Shown here: in pieces, positions 6,903-12,476 of the stretch | How the letters are laid out: each line of letters begins with the position of its first letter | How positions within the stretch are numbered: the first letter of the stretch is position 1 | NCBI GenBank assembly: GCA_030532815.1 | Contig: JAUNKI010000045.1 | Span: forward strand, 1-12,476 | Direction of reading: 5' to 3' | Origin: Leptotrichiaceae bacterium | Lineage (GTDB): Bacteria; Fusobacteriota; Fusobacteriia; Fusobacteriales; Leptotrichiaceae | DNA length: 12,476 nucleotides | Position numbers and translations under genes: made by a program | Notes under the pieces: generated by a model | What the model was told of the DNA's origin: nothing | The model's input: the letters and a program-made list of their open reading frames with translations, nothing else | The model's database searches: none

Positions 6903-8357
6903 CTATTCAGGGTACATATTTGCACGGGCATCGCTTATTACATTTACAAATTGCTGATAACTCGGTCTGAATCCTAAAATTATAGTTCCCGTAGGCCCGC
7001 TTCTATGCTTTCCGATAATTACTTCCACAGTTTCTATTTCAGGATTTGTTTTTTCCAAATTATCCGATTGCTGTCCCGTATAGCTTTTAGGCATATTCGG
7101 GTCATTAAATCCCTGCTGTTCCTGCATATTCTCCTTCTGATAATAGGCATCCCTGTACAGAAACATTACCATATCGGCATCCTGTTCTATTGCTCCCGAC
7201 TCTCTTAAATCGGACAGTATAGGTCTTTTATTTGTCCTCGACTCCACACTTCTTGATAGCTGAGACAATGTAATAATAGGGATATTCAGTTCTTTGGCAA
7301 TAATTTTAAGGGATCTCGAAATTTCCGAAATTTCCTGCTCTCTACTTTTCTTGGAACCTTCAGAAGGCGTTATGAGCTGTAAATAGTCAATAAGCATAAA
7401 ATCCAGCTTTCCTTCAGCTTTCAGCCTTCTTGCCACTGCTTTTATTTCAAGTATGTTTACACTTGATGAATCCGAAATATAAAGGGGAAGTTCGGACAAC
7501 CTTCCCATACTGTTTCCCAAAAGAGTATAGTCGTCATTTGTCAAAGTTCCGTCTTTTATGGACTTCAGTTTTATTTTGGAATCAATGGAAAGAAGTCTTT
7601 CAAAAAGCTGTTCATTCCCCATTTCCAGACTGAATATAAGTACATGTTTCCCCGTCTTTGCCACATTAAGGGCAAGATTCAGGGCAAACGCCGTCTTTCC
7701 CATGGCAGGTCTTGCAGCAAGTATTATAAGGTCCGAGCCGTGAAATCCGCTTGTAAGGGTATCGTAATCGGTAAATCCCGAACTCATTCCCCTTAATCCG
7801 CCTTTATACTTGGACATTTCATCCAGGCTGGAAATTTTCATTCCTGCCAGTTCCCTCAATGAAACTACGTCTTTTTTCTGTTTTGATTCGGCTATTTTAA
7901 ATATCATGCTCTCAGCTTTATCAAGCATTTTATCCACTTCATCGTAACCTCTGTAAGCCATTCTCGTTATTCTTTCCCCTGTTTCTATGAGCTGTCTCTG
8001 GACAGAACGCTCTTTTATAATCTGGGCATAAGTCACGGCATTGGCTGCAGTAGGCACCACATCGGTCAAATCATAAAGTATGTCTTCTCCGCCTATTTCT
8101 TCCAAAAGATTCTGATATTCGAGAGAATCTTTAATAACGAGTACATCTATGATTTTCCCTGTATTATAGATATTTATCATTTCATTGAATATTATTCTGT
8201 AGTTGTTTTTGTAAAAATCAGCTGATGACACTATTTCAATGACATCTCCGACAACATCGGGTTTTATGAAAATTGAACCGAGCAGTGCCTCTTCAGCTTC
8301 AATGCTGTAAGGGATTTTCAGTTCGTTCTCATTTTTATTTTCACTGAATAATTCCAT
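6903..8357 (-). CDS. dnaB: Replicative DNA helicase
   Basis: A 484-residue hexameric helicase that unwinds DNA at the replication fork and recruits primase. The N-terminal domain (about 16-115, IPYSIEAEEALLGSIF) and linker are followed by a RecA-type ATPase. Its Walker A is ARPAMGKT (215-222), the catalytic SLEM puts Glu245, Walker B is FMLIDYLQLI (Asp324), the DNA-loop region is SQLSRSVESR, and LSDLRESGAIEQDAD matches DnaB motif 4. The arginine-finger region KHRSGPTG (450-457) is intact, and no intein interrupts the motifs. A Gln/Asn-rich insertion of about 28 residues (roughly 411-439) separates YRDAYYQKE from the final conserved strand, longer than the usual short loop. The ATG at 8357 lies 6 bases after rplI, with AGGA at the rplI 3' end as ribosome binding site, so the pair is translationally linked. 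Confidence 0.97.
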   Translation of the reverse strand: MELFSENKNENELKIPYSIEAEEALLGSIFIKPDVVGDVIEIVSSADFYKNNYRIIFNEMINIYNTGKIIDVLVIKDSLEYQNLLEEIGGEDILYDLTDVVPTAANAVTYAQIIKERSVQRQLIETGERITRMAYRGYDEVDKMLDKAESMIFKIAESKQKKDVVSLRELAGMKISSLDEMSKYKGGLRGMSSGFTDYDTLTSGFHGSDLIILAARPAMGKTAFALNLALNVAKTGKHVLIFSLEMGNEQLFERLLSIDSKIKLKSIKDGTLTNDDYTLLGNSMGRLSELPLYISDSSSVNILEIKAVARRLKAEGKLDFMLIDYLQLITPSEGSKKSREQEISEISRSLKIIAKELNIPIITLSQLSRSVESRTNKRPILSDLRESGAIEQDADMVMFLYRDAYYQKENMQEQQGFNDPNMPKSYTGQQSDNLEKTNPEIETVEVIIGKHRSGPTGTIILGFRPSYQQFVNVISDARANMYPE

Positions 8358-8363
8358 AATTTA

Positions 8364-8819
8364 TTATTCCTGTCCTTCCAATTTCACTTTTATTACAGCT
8401 TTAACTTCAGAGTGAAGCTTTATTTCCACATCATGTTCTCCAAGCTCTTTCATTCTCGAATCTGAAGATATTTTCTTCTTGTCTACTTCGACATTCAGCT
8501 GTTCCTTTATTGCTTCGGCTATTTCCTTTCCTCCGACAGAACCGAATACTTTTCCGTTATTTCCCGACTTTACTTTCAGAACTATTTCTTTTGAATTTAA
8601 AAGTTCCTTCAGTTCAGCGGCTTTTTTCACATCATTATCATGATTTCTTTTTATTTTTTCATTTTTGCTTTTCAGTTTATTTATATTTTCAGGGGTTGCA
8701 GGTACCGCTTTATTCTGAGCAAATAAGAAATTATTTGCATATCCGTCTTTTACTTCCACAATTTCATCTTTTTTCCCTACACCTTTTATTGTATCTTTTA
8801 AAATTACCTTTACTTTCAT
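8364..8819 (-). CDS. rplI: 50S ribosomal protein L9
   Basis: A 151-residue protein that binds 23S rRNA at the base of the L1 stalk and helps keep reading frame. The N-terminal domain MKVKVILKDTIKGVGKKDEI followed by VKDGYANNFLF is the L9 signature. A long charged helix (about 45-75) links to the C-terminal domain, which contains GKVFGSVGGKEIAEAI. Length matches the family. The ATG at 8819 has AGGAGG at 8827-8832, spacing 7. rplI and dnaB are next to each other in many bacteria, as here. The usual partners rpsF, ssb and rpsR are absent upstream, where a repeat copy and then dnaX are found. No convincing promoter could be picked out in the A+T-rich 5' region. Confidence 0.97.
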   Translation of the reverse strand: MKVKVILKDTIKGVGKKDEIVEVKDGYANNFLFAQNKAVPATPENINKLKSKNEKIKRNHDNDVKKAAELKELLNSKEIVLKVKSGNNGKVFGSVGGKEIAEAIKEQLNVEVDKKKISSDSRMKELGEHDVEIKLHSEVKAVIKVKLEGQE

Positions 8820-8889
8820 AAATTTTCCTCCTGTTGTATTTAATATCGCATATTTTAAATAATTTTATTTTTCTGAACGGATTCATTAT

Positions 8890-8972
8890 GAGGCTGTTTC
8901 ATAAATCAAAAACAATTCTCTAACTATAATTATCATATACTTTTAAAAATTAAAAAATATTGTTTTTACTGA
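8890..8972. repeat. Dispersed repeat copy B, with IS-like terminus
   Basis: GAGGCTGTTTCATAAATCAAAAACA aligned with the copy at 10775 marks the start; similarity runs about 83 bases to TTTTTACTGA and is roughly three quarters identical. The coding-like inner part seen in copies A and C is missing. The start resembles terminal inverted repeats of several IS families. A partial inverted match lies at 9025-9040, so the whole 8890-9040 block could be a miniature element. It occupies most of the 278-base gap between dnaX and rplI. Confidence 0.6.
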
Positions 8973-9097
8973 TTTTATAAAAATAGAAAATATATATAAT
9001 TTATGATTAAATATGTTTTTATACCTTATGAGAGAGACCCGTATTCCATATTACATTTTCCGTATTTTTAAATTTTGTTATTTTTCAACTTTATATA

Positions 9098-10654
9098 CTA
9101 TTTTTTATCAATTATTTCACCTTCAAAAAAATCAATTACTTTATTTACAAAATCATCTCCCGAATGTTCCTTTCTCTTTCCTTCAAAAACAGTATCTATA
9201 AGAATATCCGAACCGCATATTTTATTTATTATTTTTTCTATTTTTATCCTGTTTTCATTTTCCATTATTTTGTCACTGTGAAATTTATGTCCTTCAGGAA
9301 ATCTTATTAAAAGAATATTTTTATCTATTTTTTCAGGATATGTATCGGATAAAAGTGCTTCCAGCATTACACTTTTCTTTTTAATTTCTTTTTTTATGTC
9401 CGCCCATTTTTCTTCAAATATTTGAATAGTACAGTACACTGAACTTATACTGCTTTCATGGATTGCCGAAATATCCTCTCCATTTTCGGACAGCGGATAT
9501 TCAACTTTATTTTCACCTGACGAAGATTTTTTCTTCTCTTTTCCCTTATTTATCGGATTTTGTTCATTTACGGATATTTCCGCAATTTTTCCTTTATTCC
9601 CTCCGATATTTATCACAGACTGCTCCGTACTTCTTTTTTCCTTATACAGCTCATGAATCAGGACATACCCTAAAAGTCTTTTATCTTCTTCATATTTAAA
9701 TTCATTCAGCACTGAAAATATTGAACTTATCGTATTAAGTATGAAATCTGCCGAAAGTTCCTTATTTTTTTTAAACTGTTCTTTCAAATAATAGGCAAAA
9801 TCTTTCAGAAAAATTTCCGTTCCGATTCCTTCTTCCCATATTTTATCTATAAAATCTATGAGTTCTTCTTTATTTCCTTTTTGAACCAGTCCGAGAAATT
9901 CACTTAAAACAATATCAGGAACTACTCCCAGTGCATTCTGGGTTTTTGAAATATCTATATTCTCACCGTTAAAATTTGACACGACCTGTTCAAATATGGA
10001 AAAACTGTCTCTTGCACTTCCTTCGGATTTTCTGTAAATAAGGTCAAGGCTGTCATCATCTATTGTTATATTTTCCCTTTCAGCCACTTCCCTCAAAAGA
10101 GCGGTTATATCTTTCCTGTCTATAGGCAGAAAATCATATCTCTGACAACGGGAAACTACCGTATCGGGAATTTTATCTATTTCCGTAGTTGCCAGTACAA
10201 ATATTACGTGTGAAGGAGGTTCCTCCAGAGTTTTCAGGAGAGCATTGAACGCCTCCTTTGTAAGCATATGAACTTCATCTATTATATATACTTTTTTTCT
10301 CCCTTTTACAGGCTGATAATTTATTTTTTCCTTAAGTTCCCGTATTTCATCAATTCCCCTGTTTGAAGCAGCGTCAATTTCAATCATATCCATTGAAATT
10401 CCCTGAGTAATTTCCCTACAGTTGTCACATTCTCCGCACGGATTGTCGGTAATCCCGTTATTAAGACAGTTCACCCCTTTTGCAATAAGTCTTGCAATAG
10501 TTGTTTTCCCTACCCCTCTCGGTCCTGTAAACAGATAAGCATGGGAAAGCCTATTTTCTCTAAGGGAATTTTTTATGGCTCTCGTTACAAACTCCTGCCC
10601 TGCAATTTCATTAAAATTCTGCGGCCTGTATTTTCTATATAATGTAATATTCAT
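9098..10654 (-). CDS. dnaX: DNA polymerase III subunit gamma/tau
   Basis: The clamp-loader ATPase that loads the beta clamp and couples polymerase to helicase. I choose the ATG at 10654 (518 residues) because AAAGGGTGA lies 5-8 bases upstream; a GTG at 10663, giving 521 residues, falls inside that ribosome binding site. Numbered from the GTG, LYRKYRPQNF is at 8-17, Walker A GPRGVGKTT at 47-55, zinc-binding cysteines at 67, 76, 79 and 82, Walker B VYIIDEVH around 125-132, and the sensor/arginine finger SRCQRYDF at 171-178. The collar domain runs to about 350. A low-complexity Lys/Ser linker (about 370-390) then leads to a poorly conserved tau-type tail ending in DKK. A possible recoding site lies in the linker. 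It has its own promoter; rplI follows after 278 bases. Confidence 0.96.
   Translation of the reverse strand: MNITLYRKYRPQNFNEIAGQEFVTRAIKNSLRENRLSHAYLFTGPRGVGKTTIARLIAKGVNCLNNGITDNPCGECDNCREITQGISMDMIEIDAASNRGIDEIRELKEKINYQPVKGRKKVYIIDEVHMLTKEAFNALLKTLEEPPSHVIFVLATTEIDKIPDTVVSRCQRYDFLPIDRKDITALLREVAERENITIDDDSLDLIYRKSEGSARDSFSIFEQVVSNFNGENIDISKTQNALGVVPDIVLSEFLGLVQKGNKEELIDFIDKIWEEGIGTEIFLKDFAYYLKEQFKKNKELSADFILNTISSIFSVLNEFKYEEDKRLLGYVLIHELYKEKRSTEQSVINIGGNKGKIAEISVNEQNPINKGKEKKKSSSGENKVEYPLSENGEDISAIHESSISSVYCTIQIFEEKWADIKKEIKKKSVMLEALLSDTYPEKIDKNILLIRFPEGHKFHSDKIMENENRIKIEKIINKICGSDILIDTVFEGKRKEHSGDDFVNKVIDFFEGEIIDKK
9513..9547 (-). promoter_or_regulatory. Putative dnaX recoding site (slippage to a gamma-like product)
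   Basis: Within the linker, minus-strand AAGGGA (9547-9542) lies 9 bases before a run of six A (9532-9527) read as AAA AAA after an AAG codon. A shift into the -1 frame adds four codons (Ile-Phe-Val-Arg) and stops at TGA (9515-9513), giving about 380 residues from the ATG. E. coli dnaX makes gamma at the same domain border with a Shine-Dalgarno-like element, an A AAA AAG slip site and a nearby -1 stop. Here the heptamer is G AAA AAA, which is not ideal, and I see no strong downstream hairpin. Insertion of an extra A during transcription would give the same product. The layout is seen; use in the cell is inference. Confidence 0.4.
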
Positions 10655-10695
10655 TATTCTCACCCTTTAATAATCAGCAATAATTATAGTATAAG

Positions 10696-10724
10696 ATTAT
10701 ACCATTTTTATTATTATTTTTCCA
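10696..10724 (-). promoter_or_regulatory. dnaX promoter (extended -10)
   Basis: On the minus strand TGGTATAAT is an extended -10 (TATAAT at 10701-10696). TGGAAA (10724-10719, four of six matches to the -35 consensus) sits 17 bases upstream. The predicted start is about 35 bases before the dnaX ATG. A second TATAAT at 10688-10683 has no matching -35 and is the weaker candidate. The promoter lies just outside the terminus of repeat copy C. Confidence 0.7.
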
Positions 10725-10774
10725 TACAGTTTATTATTTTATTTTTTTCGACAATATAAAGTTAAATAAAAAAC

Positions 10775-10985
10775 GAGGCTGTCTCATAAATTAAAAACAG
10801 CTCTCCGATTATAAATATTATATATTTTTAAAAATGAAAGATACTTTTTTACTGAGACATATCTGAAAACTCGAAATTCACGATATTTTCAGTTTATTTT
10901 TTTACTTTTCAAATTGGCAGAATTATAATAAAACCTATATTCTGTTATTTACAGCTTTTAAAATTTTTGTTAAATCTATTATTTG
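10775..10985 (-). repeat. Dispersed repeat copy C: most complete IS-like 3' end
   Basis: This copy joins both parts of the family. The terminus GAGGCTGTCTCATAAA (10775-10790) and about 80 bases match copy B, and 10852-10985 matches copy A. On the minus strand a broken frame encodes FYYNSANLK and, after a frame slip, ENIVNFEFSDMSQ before TAA at 10849-10851, about 60 bases from the terminus. That spacing fits the 3' end of a transposase gene next to an IS end. No other terminus or full transposase is present, so it is a relic. The family is not identified. Confidence 0.62.
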
Positions 10986-11144
10986 ATAATTTAATAACAT
11001 ATACTAATAAAGAGTTAAATCATGATTTTATAAATCTTTATGAAAATTAAAAATAAAATTAAAACAGCATTTATATTTATAAATAATAATGTCGGATACT
11101 GTAAAAACAATAATATAATTATTCAAATAAATTTTTCCCCTTAA
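10986..11144. other. A+T-rich intergenic remainder, nothing recognised
   Basis: Between repeat copy C and the terminator of the ABC gene there are stops in all frames and no strong hairpin or promoter. It may be further decayed element sequence, but I cannot show similarity to anything. Confidence 0.45.
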
Positions 11145-11180
11145 TAAAAATACAGCTTTGTTTCAAAATAAAGCTGTATC
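11145..11180 (-). terminator. Rho-independent terminator of the ABC exporter gene
   Basis: On the minus strand ATACAGCTTT and AAAGCTGTAT form a perfect 10-bp stem (11179-11170 with 11159-11150) around a 10-base loop, followed by TTTTATTAA. It starts 36 bases after the ABC stop codon at 11216. This is the clearest terminator in the window. Confidence 0.85.
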
Positions 11181-11215
11181 ATTTCGTAATATTCTCGCTC
11201 GTATTTTCATAAAAA

Positions 11216-12476
11216 TTAAATCTGTACTGATTTAAAGCCTTTATACATATCCCTTTGAGAAAGATGAGTTATAATTACTAAATTTAAAGTCGAGTAATTT
11301 TCCCTTATATTTTTTAAAATTCTTTCCATTGTTTTTTTATCAATATTTGCATCAGGCTCATCTAAAAACAGTACTTCGGGATTTTTTATCAATTCTCTGC
11401 TGATAGCCAGTCTTGTTTTTTCTCCTTTGGAAATATTTTTCCCTTTTTCTTTAATTTCCGTATAAATTCCGTTATCCAGACTTCTTATCCATTCTTCTAT
11501 TTCCGATGTCCTTACTGCTTTCCATATTTCATTTTCAGATATTTCCTCCATATCCGTTTTTAAATTTTTTATTATACTGTCATTATAAACTGAAACCTGT
11601 TGAGAAACATAACCATAGGGAAATAAGTTTTCATTTTCTTCATTTAATGTTTTTTCGTTTATGTATATTTTCCCTGATATTGGAGATTTCATTCCAAAAA
11701 GCAATTTTAGCAAAGTAGATTTTCCGCTGCCGTTGCTTCCTAAAATAATATAATTATTCGGAAATTCAAATGTAATATTTAAATTATCAAAAATTTCCTT
11801 TTTTTCTTCATTATATTTAAATTTTATATTTTCCAATTTTATTTTCTTTATTTTTTCAAATTTGATTACTTCCTTCTTTTTGTCAATACTTATTTTTTCA
11901 ATATAACTGTCTATTTTTTTACTGCTTACACCGATTTTTCTTAAAGTTTTTATATATCATCCCATATATTCCGCAACAAATGCTATTCCTCCGATCATGG
12001 AAAATATTAACAGTAATGCACCGAAAGTTATTTCTTTTTTAATAACAAGTTCCAATCCCATAACGACAACCGTTATTTTAAATCCGATTGAATATATTAT
12101 ATTATTAATTAAATTTGTAATATTTTCAAACATACTTATTCTCATTTTATTTTCTACTATTTTATCGGAAACTTTATTAATATTCGTTCTAAATTTCTCT
12201 TCCTGATTGTAAATTTTAATAATCAGTACATTATTTATAAAATCTATAAGATATTTTAACCGTTTTTCTATTTGGCTTCTATTTCTTTCAGTTAATTTTC
12301 CGATGTATCTGGAACATACTATATCTGTAGCAACAGCAATTATCCCCATTATGTAAAGTACAAATAATATTTTATATGATAAAAAACCTATAATTATTGA
12401 TGAAATACTCCCTGCTATCACTGCCTGAAAGAAAACTGCCAGATTCCATCCGGCAATCTGAGAGAAAATTTCCACA
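11216..12476 (-). pseudogene. ABC exporter (membrane + ATPase domains), interrupted by TGA, 5' end off window
   Basis: One reading frame runs from the right edge to a stop at 11216 and is broken once, by TGA at 11959-11957. Before it, 172 codons encode part of an ABC exporter membrane domain: four hydrophobic segments plus the coupling-type stretch VLIIKIYNQEEKFRTN. The GTG at the edge is probably an internal Val, so the first membrane segments lie outside. After the TGA the same frame continues without a gap through a linker into an ATPase domain. That domain has Walker A GSNGSGKST, Q-loop YVSQQ, a divergent signature ISKGE, Walker B VLFLDEPDANID and the switch His in ITHLS. It ends early, just after FKSVQI, lacking the usual last 20-30 residues. 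A TTG at 11836 has no ribosome binding site, so separate translation of the ATPase is doubtful. Substrate unknown. Two half-proteins or readthrough are alternatives. Confidence 0.75.

Noticed and set aside
6690..6977. Plus-strand open frame of 95 codons across the U32/dnaB junction
   Set aside because: It is antisense to two firm genes, has no ribosome binding site and shows no recognisable domain.
8510..8821. Plus-strand open frame of 103 codons opposite rplI
   Set aside because: It is antisense to a certain ribosomal protein gene, low in complexity (Leu/Phe/Ser-rich) and typical of the reverse of A+T-rich coding DNA.
10655..10663. GTG start for dnaX
   Set aside because: The GTG lies within the AAAGGGTGA ribosome binding site that serves the ATG at 10654, and DnaX proteins usually begin close to LYRKYRP.
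11834..11836. TTG as a true start of a stand-alone ABC ATPase
   Set aside because: There is no ribosome binding site and the frame continues upstream through the linker to the membrane domain.
11957..11959. TGA read as Trp or another amino acid through an altered genetic code or selenocysteine
   Set aside because: All other genes here use TGG for Trp and stay open without reading TGA; ABC exporters are not known selenoproteins. A nonsense mutation is simpler.
1..12476. CRISPR array, tRNA, rRNA, prophage or toxin-antitoxin module
   Set aside because: No regularly spaced direct repeats, cloverleaf or conserved RNA blocks, or phage or toxin-type genes could be seen.

Overview
The window is strongly A+T-rich bacterial chromosome with tightly packed genes. 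Nearly all lie on the minus strand and most have strong AGGAGG-type ribosome binding sites. Stop codons in the intact genes are TAA or TAG. The base composition, low-GC Gram-positive-like protein sequences and gene mix fit the Fusobacteriota, with Leptotrichiaceae as my best guess. That placement is inference from style, not from a marker-gene comparison.

Reading from the left, positions 1-485 are non-coding apart from a decayed insertion-sequence fragment and a promoter. A plus-strand 71-residue TusA-family sulfur-carrier gene follows (486-701). It meets a minus-strand LysR regulator (691-1578) tail to tail with an 11-base overlap. Then come glmM (cell-wall UDP-GlcNAc synthesis) and an OmpR-type two-component pair, transcribed in the order regulator, kinase, glmM and possibly on to lysR. 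A rho-independent terminator (about 5386-5418) and a -10 element (5369-5374) separate this operon from the upstream genes.

The next block, in transcription order, is dnaX, rplI, dnaB, a 23-codon small ORF and a U32 iron-sulfur protein of the TrhP tRNA-hydroxylation family. It supplies the clamp-loader subunit, ribosomal protein L9, the replicative helicase and a likely tRNA wobble-modification enzyme. dnaX has its own extended -10 promoter. It also carries a slippery A-run with a Shine-Dalgarno-like element just upstream and a -1-frame stop just after, an arrangement like the E. coli dnaX frameshift cassette.

The right end (11216-12476) holds an ABC exporter gene that runs off the window. 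An in-frame TGA interrupts it between the membrane and ATPase domains, so I call it a pseudogene. A strong terminator follows it.

Three diverged fragments of one dispersed repeat (about 88-225, 8890-8972 and 10775-10985) sit in the three largest intergenic gaps, all in the same orientation. Two start with an IS-like terminus and two carry the remnant of a coding 3' end. I see no CRISPR array, tRNA, rRNA, prophage or obvious new defence system. The most interesting signals are the putative dnaX recoding site, the broken ABC exporter, the repeat family and a possible attenuator-like hairpin pair ahead of the two-component genes.
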